Shown one piece after another: positions 1 through 6,245 of a stretch of DNA of 6,790 bases (its first letter is position 1; each line of letters opens with the position of its first letter). The notes under the pieces were generated by a model. It did no database searches. It was not told the DNA's origin and worked only from the letters and a program-made list of their open reading frames with translations. Position numbers and translations under genes: made by a program. The stretch spans positions 1 to 6,790 of the forward strand of contig NZ_NPEF01000208.1 of NCBI RefSeq assembly GCF_002811955.1. The letters run 5' to 3'. The stretch comes from Leptospira ellisii (GTDB lineage Bacteria > Spirochaetota > Leptospiria > Leptospirales > Leptospiraceae).

Positions 1-671
<671 letters not shown>

Positions 672-956
672 AGTACGAAGAAACGAACCGGAATAAAAAC
701 GGCTCTTCCTCGGTATCATTTCACTTCGGATCGTTTCGGTAAAAATAATTTTTTTTCGGAGCGATTTTTTGCGCCGTCCCCGAAAGGCTGCAAAGAATCG
801 AAATTTCGGCAAAATCGTGAAAATCGAGCGGGATCGGAAACATAAAACCGGAAAACGCCCGAGTAAAGGACGATCGAAGATCGATCCGATCCGTAGAATC
901 GTATTCCCCGGATCGAAACGAAGTCCGACTCATTGCGGAATTCGTTTCTTCGGAAT

Positions 957-1520
957 TTAAGTCGCGCCTACGATCTTGTCGATCATGCCGTATTCCAAAG
1001 CCTCCTGCGAGGAAAACCAGGAATCACGATCGGTATCGCGGACGATTCTCTCCAAAGGTTGCCCGGTCGCTTCAGCCATGATCCGATTCAACAAATCCTT
1101 TTCCCGTTTCACCGACTCCGCGAAAATCCGAACGTCCTCCGCGGGTCCCTTAAATTCCCCCATAACGTGAGGCTGATGAATCAGGATCTTGCTGTGCGGA
1201 TAAGCGGCGCGGTTACCTTTGTCTCCGCAGAGAAGCAGTACCGCTCCGAAGGACATCGCCATTCCCAAACAATGCGTATAAACGGGGGAGCGGACGTTGT
1301 TCATCACGTCGAGGATCGCCAAACCGGCGTAAGTCGATCCTCCCGGAGAATGGATGAAAAGGGTGATCGGCCGGGTCGGGTCGACGGCTTCCAAATACAA
1401 AAAACGGTCGATCAAATAACGGGCGGAGTTGTCGTTCACTTCCCCCCATAGAAAAACTTTCCTCTGTTCCAGATACAGGGACTCGATCGTGGGCGAAGGC
1501 ATCAATGCGGCTGTTTCCAT
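957..1520 (-). CDS. clpP: ClpP-family serine peptidase (ATP-dependent Clp protease proteolytic subunit)
   Basis: A 187-residue ClpP. ClpP forms a barrel of heptameric rings that degrades unfolded cytoplasmic proteins fed in by ClpX or ClpA/C ATPases. The catalytic triad is intact: Ser90 in GMAMSFGA, His115 in LIHQP and Asp164 in RDTDRD, with the same 25 and 49 residue spacings as E. coli ClpP. Also conserved are HSPGG at about 57-61, the handle helix (about 125-150) and the ending ALEYGMIDKI. The N-terminus is short: about 10 residues precede the TIESLYLEQR segment, against about 17 in mature E. coli ClpP, and the hydrophobic P-M-V-I-E-Q axial-loop motif is absent. ATG 1520 is chosen because AGGGGA (1526-1531) lies 5 bases upstream. 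The gene follows the ECF sigma factor by 9 bases and is probably translationally coupled to it. Leptospira carries two ClpP isoforms; this could be the second type, but I cannot settle that. Confidence 0.93.
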   Translation of the reverse strand: METAALMPSPTIESLYLEQRKVFLWGEVNDNSARYLIDRFLYLEAVDPTRPITLFIHSPGGSTYAGLAILDVMNNVRSPVYTHCLGMAMSFGAVLLLCGDKGNRAAYPHSKILIHQPHVMGEFKGPAEDVRIFAESVKREKDLLNRIMAEATGQPLERIVRDTDRDSWFSSQEALEYGMIDKIVGAT

Positions 1521-1532
1521 GACTTTCCCCTA
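1521..1532 (-). promoter_or_regulatory. Ribosome site of clpP overlapping the sigma-factor stop codon
   Basis: Read on the minus strand, the sigma-factor stop TAG runs straight into AGGGGA, followed by AAGTC and the clpP ATG. The Shine-Dalgarno sequence thus includes two bases of the stop codon. A ribosome ending on the sigma factor would sit on the clpP start, so coupled translation and a shared transcript are likely. Confidence 0.7.
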
Positions 1533-2102
1533 CGCCGCGAGAAGACGAAGACGCGCTTCGGGTCTGAAACATTCGCCGATTCCCTCGCGCAGAATATCCT
1601 TGAGAACCGAATGTCTTTTTTTGATGAACGAAAGCGTTTTTCCCTGCGACTTAGAAATTTCGTCTAACGTGAAATTTTTATAGTAGTAGAGTTCGATGAG
1701 TTTCCGGTCCTCCGGTTCGAGACGATTCAAACTCCTAAGAATCCGGTCGTCGCGCTCGCGGTCCCAGAAATCGGAATGAACCCTTTCCCGATCGCCGGAG
1801 GGAATCGGATCGGACCAGGATGCGTTTCGATTTTCCTTCTTACGGAGAATACGATCCCCGTGTTTGACCAATGCCCTTTTTAATAAAACGGGGAAGGATT
1901 CCAAAACCCGGATCTTATTCACGTTCCGATAAAGATCCCAAAAAGATTCCTGCACCACGTCCTGAGCCAAGTCCTCGTCCTTGAGGATCTTCGAAGCGTA
2001 ACGATGTGCGAATTTGGAAAATCGGTTCTGCAGGGTTTCCCAAGCGGCCCGATCCCCGGATTTCGCCTTTTCTAAAAGTTCGATAAAAGACCTGTCTTTC
2101 AT
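1530..2102 (-). CDS. ECF-type RNA polymerase sigma factor ending in Leu-Ala-Ala
   Basis: A 190-residue protein of the usual two-domain ECF sigma size. Residues about 5-90 match sigma-70 region 2: a SGDRAAWETL helix, the polymerase-binding core DLAQDVVQESFWDLYR (44-59) and a basic RILRKKENR stretch. A charged linker (about 91-116) follows. Residues about 117-172 match region 4: RLEPEDRKLIELYYYKNFTLDEIS, then the helix-turn-helix around 145-165. It should direct RNA polymerase to a specific promoter set. No anti-sigma factor (zinc-finger or one-TM protein) is encoded next to it; the coupled neighbour is clpP. The last residues are PEARLRLLAA, so the protein ends in LAA like an SsrA tag, which ClpX reads as a degron. 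The start at 2102 has only a weak GGGA about 10 bases upstream. The target promoters cannot be read from this window. Confidence 0.85.
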   Translation of the reverse strand: MKDRSFIELLEKAKSGDRAAWETLQNRFSKFAHRYASKILKDEDLAQDVVQESFWDLYRNVNKIRVLESFPVLLKRALVKHGDRILRKKENRNASWSDPIPSGDRERVHSDFWDRERDDRILRSLNRLEPEDRKLIELYYYKNFTLDEISKSQGKTLSFIKKRHSVLKDILREGIGECFRPEARLRLLAA

Positions 2103-2173
2103 ACGTATAAAGTCCCGGTTAGAGTCGTTTCGGTTCGTAAAAAACGAAGAAAATCCCGAAAAAATCCGGCTTC

Positions 2174-3436
2174 CTAATCGCGATTCAACCGAAATCTCCT
2201 CCTTAATTTTTGAAATGGAAGTTCGATTCCCGCATAGAGAGGAAATGATAAAACGCAGACAATGATTAAAGTCAGTATAAACTTACCGTGAAAAGGCAAA
2301 AAAGAGCCGTCTTGATTTTGGAAATTCAATAATTTATATGCTACACCCATAAAAATAAAATGCCAAAGATAAATCGTATAACTCAGACGCGCAATGGGGG
2401 TAAAAATTCGACCGGACAAAAATCTACTTAACAGAGATCCCGAATCGGATACCGCGAAAAGCAGAAATCCTGCATATCCTATATTCAAGATGTTATATTT
2501 CAAAGTGTGAAAAACCCAAAACTCCGACTCTTGATTTGTCAAAAAGGAAAAAATAATACAAGCGGAGAAAAAAGCGAGTGCCGTCAACCGATACGGCCTT
2601 TTACGCAAAATCGTATCGATCAGTGCACGCTTATTGAAATAAAGATCCATAACGATCACTCCCATCAAAAGAGAATCAAAACGCGTATGAAAAGGATGAT
2701 AAATCTCCTTAAAATAAGGCGCTTTAGATATCAAATCTCCCGAAAAAAGGATATAAAATCTGAAAAGCAGAGGTATTATATATAGAAACCATAATATACA
2801 TTGACGCACCTTAAAGGCATTCTTAAAAAGAACCAGGGAACTAAGGAGCGGAAATATTAGATAAAATTGTTCCTCGCTAGAAACTGACCAGGTATGAATA
2901 TTCAATCCTTCAAAATAATTTCCTAAAAAGATGAAATCACCCCAGGAATTCGAAAGCGTCTTCCGAATCGCGTCCGCTTCATTCAATAAATTGTTCTTTT
3001 CGGAAAAGGAAAGCATAGCTTTTCCTATCAAATAATTGATGGATAGAAAAAAGTAATACGCAGGAAAAATACGAAGCGCTCTTTTCAAATAAAATTTCTT
3101 GAAGTCGAGTTTGGATTCTTTTTGCCAATCCTCCCACAACCCCTTTGAGATCAAAAAACCGCTAAGTACGAAAAATAAATCCACACCGGACCATAGATTC
3201 ATATAAATCGAAGTAAGAGATTCCGAAAAAGCTATCTTATTGCGAAGCGCAAGGGTATAGTGGTTTAATAAAACGAAAATAATCGCGAAAGCACGAAGGC
3301 CGTTTAAGGCTCCAATCTCGGAGTCTTTAGGAAGTAGAGTATCTATAAAGAATTGAACGATTCGATTCTTTATTTTTTCTAGATAAAGCAAAGACCTTCC
3401 AAAACCGAATGTTAAAGGTCTATCGTTTAAAATCAT
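2174..3436 (-). CDS. Membrane acyltransferase, acyltransferase-3 (OafA/YrhL) family
   Basis: A 420-residue multi-pass membrane protein. Family signatures occur in order: GLRAFAIIFVLLNH (46-59, probable catalytic His59), GVDLFFVLSGFLIS (84-97), FYLKRALRIFPAYY (115-128), TWSVSSEEQFYLIFPLL (182-198), HTRFDSLLMGV (250-260) and ARLSYTIYLWHF (349-360). These enzymes move acetyl or other acyl groups across the inner membrane onto surface sugars, such as O-antigen, peptidoglycan or glycolipids; the substrate here is unknown. Start ATG 3436 has GGAG 7 bases upstream (3444-3447). The N-terminus runs about 45 residues before the first motif, longer than usual. Base content stands out: hand counts of 60-base blocks give about 30% GC (2701-2760) and 37% (2821-2880), against about 47% in clpP (1381-1440). 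This hints at acquisition from elsewhere, as for many surface-modification genes. Confidence 0.93.
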   Translation of the reverse strand: MILNDRPLTFGFGRSLLYLEKIKNRIVQFFIDTLLPKDSEIGALNGLRAFAIIFVLLNHYTLALRNKIAFSESLTSIYMNLWSGVDLFFVLSGFLISKGLWEDWQKESKLDFKKFYLKRALRIFPAYYFFLSINYLIGKAMLSFSEKNNLLNEADAIRKTLSNSWGDFIFLGNYFEGLNIHTWSVSSEEQFYLIFPLLSSLVLFKNAFKVRQCILWFLYIIPLLFRFYILFSGDLISKAPYFKEIYHPFHTRFDSLLMGVIVMDLYFNKRALIDTILRKRPYRLTALAFFSACIIFSFLTNQESEFWVFHTLKYNILNIGYAGFLLFAVSDSGSLLSRFLSGRIFTPIARLSYTIYLWHFIFMGVAYKLLNFQNQDGSFLPFHGKFILTLIIVCVLSFPLYAGIELPFQKLRRRFRLNRD

Positions 3437-3470
3437 TTCAAAACTCCGTACTCAAAAATATATCTTTCGT

Positions 3471-3501
3471 TACATAAAAATCCGAAGGACGAAAATGTCA
3501 A
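3471..3501 (-). promoter_or_regulatory. Candidate promoter of the acyltransferase gene
   Basis: On the minus strand an exact TTGACA (3496-3501) lies 60 bases before the acyltransferase ATG. The best -10 partner is TATGTA (3471-3476) at a long 19-base spacing. The -35 match is good and the -10 is weak. It lies between the acyltransferase and the peptidase gene upstream, where a separate promoter is expected. Confidence 0.3.
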
Positions 3502-3522
3502 CCCCCTCGCCGGAACGAATTC

Positions 3523-4248
3523 TCAATCGACGGTCTTTTCAAGATAAAATACGCTCGGAACTCCGATGGAAAATAATTCGTCCAGATCGTATTGGATGAG
3601 ATGTCCGTACGGATCGATGTAACGCGGTCCGACTCCGAACGGATCGGAAGCCTTGAGATAGGTTTTCCCTTCGCTGGAAATCACGATTCCCAATCCGCGT
3701 ATGATATGTCCTTTTTTCGTGAGAAAGGTTCCCAAACCGCAGGGATATTTTCCTGTTTCGAAATAACGGCAAAGTTCGTCGCGGTTCCCCGGTTTTTTCA
3801 CGATTCTCAGGGGAATTTCGTTCGCATCCATAAGAAGATTGAAATGTTCCGCGTGGTCTTTGGAATCGTACACGTTCCGTTTATTTCGAACGACCCAATC
3901 CTCCAAAAGGGCGTAATAATTATAGGTGGTCAAACGCACGAAATCCGGAATACGGTAGCTCATTCCCGTATATATTATAAAATCCTGAAATACGTTTCCC
4001 ATACACTGTTGATGATCCCGCAGAAAAAGACGCGGTGTGATCGGATCACGCCGCTGAGGATTCCAAGGAGCGATCGGATAGGAGATGAACGAAACCATAC
4101 CTATCGAGTTTCCTCGATACAACGAGGATCCTCCGAAACGAAACTCCTCGAGATCGCAACCTCTTCGAAACAAAGTGCGATGCGGATCGACGATACGATC
4201 GCGAAAACGAGAAAAACCTTCGTCCTTAATTCGAGTAGATTCCACCAA
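3523..4248 (-). CDS. Papain/C39-like cysteine peptidase, possible phage lysin
   Basis: The frame encodes 241 residues from TTG 4248. From about residue 58 it looks like a papain-like C39-type fold: [14 protein letters not shown] with candidate Cys82 and a preceding Gln80/81, then [13 protein letters not shown] with His181, then [20 protein letters not shown] with Asp202. The GH...DP.G...Y...G..I.Y pattern is typical of C39-like peptidases. It lies directly downstream of a one-TM holin-like gene, so a role in cutting peptidoglycan peptides during lysis is a reasonable inference; a secreted or processing protease is the alternative. The start is uncertain: the frame has no ATG, is open upstream only to a stop at 4270-4272, and offers TTG 4248 or GTG 4245. 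The well-formed ATGA start at 4328 opens a different frame. If that is the true start, this gene carries a frameshift near 4262-4268. No signal peptide is visible. Confidence 0.62.
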   Translation of the reverse strand: MVESTRIKDEGFSRFRDRIVDPHRTLFRRGCDLEEFRFGGSSLYRGNSIGMVSFISYPIAPWNPQRRDPITPRLFLRDHQQCMGNVFQDFIIYTGMSYRIPDFVRLTTYNYYALLEDWVVRNKRNVYDSKDHAEHFNLLMDANEIPLRIVKKPGNRDELCRYFETGKYPCGLGTFLTKKGHIIRGLGIVISSEGKTYLKASDPFGVGPRYIDPYGHLIQYDLDELFSIGVPSVFYLEKTVD

Positions 4249-4328
4249 AGAAGGATCGAAAACCGAAACTCATTCAGAATCCGCTTCAACCGGAAAATAA
4301 GACCGTTCGTGCGGCACGACGATCTCAT
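4101..4328 (-). CDS. Possible small membrane ORF starting at the ATGA overlap, or the displaced 5' end of the peptidase gene
   Basis: ATG 4328 overlaps the stop of the holin-like gene as ATGA and has an AGGA ribosome site about 7 bases upstream, so the initiation signals are better than those of the downstream peptidase. The frame encodes 75 residues: a basic start ([17 protein letters not shown]), a hydrophobic stretch at about 24-53, then an unremarkable tail. Two readings fit. It may be a separate small membrane protein nested over the peptidase 5' end, as spanin or holin-partner genes can be. Or it may be the true N-terminus of the peptidase, put out of frame by a one-base change around the TTTT at 4262-4268; slipping back one base there gives the peptidase frame. 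The hydrophobic segment could be chance. I do not recognise a family. Confidence 0.3.
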   Translation of the reverse strand: MRSSCRTNGLIFRLKRILNEFRFSILLWWNLLELRTKVFLVFAIVSSIRIALCFEEVAISRSFVSEDPRCIEETR

Positions 4329-4558
4329 TCCGGTTTCCTAACCTTGATCGAAGTGAGTTTGATCAGATCCTTTACGTCCGTTTTGATTTCCGATAAATCC
4401 TTCGAAATCGAAGTCATTTCGGTTTCTATTTTTACGATGCGGATTTCATGATCCTTATACATGGCGTTGTATTGGAACAACGCGGAGAGAATGAATCCCA
4501 AAATGACCAAAAAATCTTTGATCCCTAAGTTGAGTCGACCGACCTTTGACACTTCCAT
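4325..4558 (-). CDS. Holin-like small protein: one membrane helix plus coiled coil
   Basis: A 77-residue protein. Residues about 12-33 (IKDFLVILGFILSALFQYNAMY) form one membrane helix. Residues about 36-70 are charged, with hydrophobic positions at heptad spacing (EIRIVKIETEM, then ISKDLSEIKTDVKDLI), a likely coiled coil, followed by a basic tail. Small proteins with one helix and a coiled coil occur beside phage lysins (compare the XhlA type, which has the reverse order) and act as holins or their partners by making membrane lesions. The role is inferred from layout and neighbours, not from a family match. ATG 4558 has GAAGAGG (4563-4569) 4 bases upstream. Its stop forms ATGA with the ORF at 4328. 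A terminator hairpin sits just before its ribosome site. Confidence 0.6.
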   Translation of the reverse strand: MEVSKVGRLNLGIKDFLVILGFILSALFQYNAMYKDHEIRIVKIETEMTSISKDLSEIKTDVKDLIKLTSIKVRKPE

Positions 4559-4567
4559 CCGACCTCT

Positions 4568-4593
4568 TCAAAAAGAACCCGCACGAAGGCGGG
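4568..4593 (-). terminator. Intrinsic terminator or attenuator just ahead of the holin-like gene
   Basis: Read on the minus strand: CCCGC, loop CTTCGT, GCGGG (stem arms 4589-4593 and 4578-4582), then TTCTTTTTGA. The 5-bp stem is all GC and is followed by a T-rich tract; the plus strand lacks such a tract. It could end transcripts from the excisionase-like gene. Because the U-tract runs into the GAAGAGG ribosome site of the holin-like gene, it could also act as an attenuator or mask translation. Confidence 0.5.
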
Positions 4594-4605
4594 CCTTACA
4601 ACGAT

Positions 4606-4623
4606 ACGATCGATTTCGATCGT
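4606..4623. repeat. Inverted repeat, operator-like, at the predicted transcript start
   Basis: Two perfect 8-base arms, ACGATCGA and TCGATCGT, separated by TT. It lies about 7-24 bases downstream of the candidate -10 box at 4630-4635, where a repressor operator or the first hairpin of a leader would sit. CGATCG words are common in this DNA, so chance is possible. Confidence 0.4.
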
Positions 4624-4629
4624 GGATAA

Positions 4630-4658
4630 ACCATATCATCGGATCCCCTCGACGCCAA
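4630..4658 (-). promoter_or_regulatory. Candidate promoter of the lysis-like gene pair
   Basis: On the minus strand, TTGGCG (4653-4658) and TATGGT (4630-4635) are separated by exactly 17 bases; each matches the sigma-70 consensus at 4 of 6 positions. Transcription would begin near 4623 and give a leader of about 65 bases containing the inverted repeat and the terminator hairpin. Between the excisionase-like gene and the holin-like gene I see no coding frame. Confidence 0.4.
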
Positions 4659-4730
4659 GGTATGAACGGAACTCTTTACGATCCTTCCGCCGCTAACGTT
4701 AATTCTCCCGATTTCGGAAAAACCCGCCGG

Positions 4731-5036
4731 TCAGCTTACTTGTCTTCTCGTTCTTAAGGAAAAGGCGATCCGATCAAAATCAGAAACGAGAAACATCCTC
4801 ACCCGAGGACTACATTCTATGAACGGAATTTCGTAATCGAGAACGTATTGCGTAAACGTCCTCACCGAAAGATTCAAATAAACCGCCGCTTCTTTAGTTC
4901 TTAAAAGACGGGAATTCGTCTCGGAAGCTCTTTTTTCCTCGTAAACTTCGTCCTGTTTTTGGGACCGTTCCCCGTCTTCGGGCCGCACCGCCTTCAGCAA
5001 GGATCCTTTTCTTGTATTACCTTTAATCGTACTCAT
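4731..5036 (-). CDS. Excisionase-like helix-turn-helix DNA-binding protein
   Basis: A 101-residue protein. The first 40 residues are charged and probably disordered. Residues about 44-92 look like a MerR/excisionase-type HTH_17 domain: LLRTKEAAVYLNLSVRTFTQYV supplies the helix-turn-helix, and the wing follows with EIPFIECSPRVRMFLVSDFDRI. Such proteins bind DNA near attachment sites to steer phage excision, or act as small regulators. No integrase lies in this window, so the excision role is inferred from the fold and from neighbouring phage-like genes. ATG 5036 lacks a good ribosome site. An exact TTGACA (5066-5071) lies 30 bases upstream, but its only -10 candidates (TAAAAG, TTAAAA) are too close (14-15 bases). 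That TTGACA overlaps the stop codon of the disrupted frame upstream. Confidence 0.7.
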   Translation of the reverse strand: MSTIKGNTRKGSLLKAVRPEDGERSQKQDEVYEEKRASETNSRLLRTKEAAVYLNLSVRTFTQYVLDYEIPFIECSPRVRMFLVSDFDRIAFSLRTRRQVS

Positions 5037-5067
5037 GCGGAAGGCTTTTAATCACATTCAAAATTTG

Positions 5068-5299
5068 TCAAGTACTTTTTAAACGGGAGGAATTGGGACC
5101 GTTTTCGTCTTCGAAGACCGTTCGAAATGAAAGGCGCATAACGATGAAGTTTCCGTTCTTCGAATTCGGCCAGGAACAAAACGGGATCTTTCCGTAAAAC
5201 TTGACGATTCGATTTTCGGAATCGAAAAAGAAAACCACGTCCGCGACCGTTTTACGGAAAGTAAATTCAATTTTCCTTAAGTGTTTTTCGTTCCATCAT
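5068..5299 (-). pseudogene. Small frame-disrupted gene, unknown function
   Basis: On the minus strand the frame from 5295 to stop 5068-5070 is open and strongly protein-like, with beta-type segments: KTVADVVFFFDSENRIVKFY, then GKIPFCSW, then GNFIVMRLSFRTVFEDENG. It has GC-leaning third codon positions like its neighbours but no ATG; an in-frame TGA (5296-5298) cuts it from ATG 5340. The adjacent frame from the tandem ATGs at 5299-5294 (MMERKTLKEN, stop) joins it if one A is removed from the AAAA run at about 5272-5275, giving MMERKTLKE followed by IEFTFRKT. This suggests a frameshifted gene of about 76 residues, or a sequencing error in the A run. A 63-residue frame over the same stretch (5079-5270) is Ser/Arg/Thr rich and looks like a shadow. 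I do not recognise the family. From 5300 to 5513 I see no supported gene. Confidence 0.4.
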
Positions 5300-5513
5300 A
5301 CGAAGGATTTCTTTCTTAAAATCCGGAATTCAAGCGCCATGTGACATAGCGAAAATTACGCGCACAATCCTGAATTTTTGTCGATAGAAAACGATTTGAA
5401 AAAAGCGCATCTCGAAAGACAAAAAAAAGCCACATTTCAAGATTTCGGATGGATTTTGTCGGAGGGGATCCTTATACTAAACAAATAAATAGTATCGTTG
5501 TTGGGGATAAAAA

Positions 5514-5681
5514 TTGGAGTCTGTTCAGGAAATACGGGATCTTCTATTTTGGGAAGTGGAATCGGCCTTAAAACGTTTCGAATCCGATTTTCAAACGTCT
5601 TCGGAAGCGATCCAGGTTCTAAGACACGAATACGCCTCGGAGATAATCGATTTATTTTTTTCTAAATTAGAAAATTCTTAA
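5514..5681 (+). CDS. Small acidic helical protein, TTG start, unknown function
   Basis: A 55-residue ORF starting at TTG, with GGGGA (5503-5507) 6 bases upstream and an in-frame stop just before it. The product is rich in Glu, Leu, Ser and Phe and looks amphipathic-helical throughout: ESVQEIRDLLFWEVESALK, then RFESDFQTSSEAIQVLRHEY, then ASEIIDLFFSKLENS. A TATACT box (5473-5478) could be its -10, but no clear -35 is seen. The stop codon TAA directly abuts the stop of the converging repressor gene, so the two ORFs use the space with no gap. A competing 40-residue frame (ATG 5449 to 5571) overlaps its start and lacks a ribosome site. The family is not recognised; position beside the repressor suggests a small phage or accessory regulator, which is a guess. 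Confidence 0.45.
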   Translation: MESVQEIRDLLFWEVESALKRFESDFQTSSEAIQVLRHEYASEIIDLFFSKLENS

Positions 5682-6113
5682 TTACCTTTTCTTCCTGAAT
5701 TTCTCCACGATAAGACCCAACGAATCCAGCTCCGAATCCGGAATCTCCAAAATATCCTCCAAAAGCGCCTCCAAACGGGGTTTGGCGCGCAACTTCCGCA
5801 ACAAAGTCCGATAACGATCCGTTTCGCGATCCGATTTCACATCCGACTGGGAAACGAACATTTCCCCTTCTCCCGCGATCAGCCACAACGGGTTTACGTT
5901 GTGTTCGGTCCTGAGTCGCACCAAAGATTCCTGAGAAAAACTTTTGGCGCGTTCTTTGATCAGATCGCTGATGAACGCCGGTTTTAAGTCGACGGATCTG
6001 GCGAATTCCGCCTGTGAAAGCTCCAAAGTGTCGATCAGCTTTTTCAAACGCTCGGGAAATTTTTTATCGGGCTTATACATTTCTATCGTATTTTTTGATT
6101 GACCAAAATACAT
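5682..6113 (-). CDS. XRE/CI-type phage repressor without peptidase domain
   Basis: A 143-residue regulator. Residues about 19-83 form a lambda-repressor-like helix-turn-helix domain: FPERLKKLIDTLELSQAEFARSV, then the recognition region DLKPAFISDLIKE, then the family hallmark NPLWLIAGEGEMF. After a short acidic linker, the C-terminus (about 97-143) is a charged helical region, LLRKLRAKPRLEALLEDIL followed by SELDSLGLIVEKF, probably for dimerisation. The S24 autocleavage domain of lambda CI is missing, so induction would need another route. It is transcribed away from the Cro-like gene, the usual lysogeny switch layout. ATG 6113 has no ribosome site; ATG 6080 (residue 12) is an alternative start that keeps the whole HTH. 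An inverted repeat directly upstream (6116-6130) suggests autoregulation. Confidence 0.8.
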   Translation of the reverse strand: MYFGQSKNTIEMYKPDKKFPERLKKLIDTLELSQAEFARSVDLKPAFISDLIKERAKSFSQESLVRLRTEHNVNPLWLIAGEGEMFVSQSDVKSDRETDRYRTLLRKLRAKPRLEALLEDILEIPDSELDSLGLIVEKFRKKR

Positions 6114-6115
6114 TT

Positions 6116-6130
6116 TTAACGTATGGTTAA
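6116..6130. promoter_or_regulatory. Operator-like inverted repeat next to the repressor start
   Basis: TTAAC, 5-base spacer GTATG, GTTAA: perfect 5-base arms within 15 bases, starting 3 bases from the repressor ATG. Size and place fit an XRE-repressor operator. A related half site, TTAACGT, occurs on the minus strand at 4696-4702, about 40 bases upstream of the candidate lysis promoter. Confidence 0.4.
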
Positions 6131-6155
6131 TTCGGGCAAGAAAAAATCACCCGAA
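6131..6155. promoter_or_regulatory. Second inverted repeat in the divergent control region
   Basis: TTCGGG (6131-6136) and CCCGAA (6150-6155) with a 13-base A-rich spacer. It may be another operator or a hairpin. An exact TTGACA (minus, 6168-6173) overlaps a TTGTCA (plus, 6167-6172) within the palindrome TTTGTCAAA. These may be back-to-back -35 boxes, but no convincing -10 is found for either direction. Confidence 0.3.
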
Positions 6156-6245
6156 AAAGGCCGCGTTTGTCAAAGAATGTCGGTCGTTTTCATGGCCCAA
6201 AGCTCGCAGACGTAAGTTGAATCGCAATCACAAAAAGGAGGCCTA

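Noticed and set aside
721..960. Small ORFs on both strands between clpP and the receptor gene (721-933 minus, 769-960 plus)
   Set aside because: Ser/Arg/Lys-rich, low-complexity products, no ribosome site, no recognisable motif.
933..1451. 172-residue plus-strand ORF and other frames opposite clpP (976-1170, 1213-1572)
   Set aside because: Shadows of clpP, whose triad and spacing are unmistakable.
2110..2173. Possible terminator (TTCGT, A-run, ACGAA) between acyltransferase and sigma gene
   Set aside because: AT-rich 5-bp stem without a following T-tract on the minus strand; too weak to call.
3592..4341. 249-residue plus-strand ORF opposite the peptidase
   Set aside because: The minus-strand frame has the C39-like pattern; this one is Arg/Ile/Ser-rich with no domain and no ribosome site.
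4461..4757. 98-residue plus-strand ORF
   Set aside because: It covers the holin-like gene antisense and the promoter/terminator region; composition is not protein-like and no ribosome site is seen.
5449..5571. 40-residue plus-strand ORF from ATG 5449
   Set aside because: Plausible-looking peptide, but no ribosome site and it overlaps the better-supported 5514-5681 ORF; kept only as the alternative.
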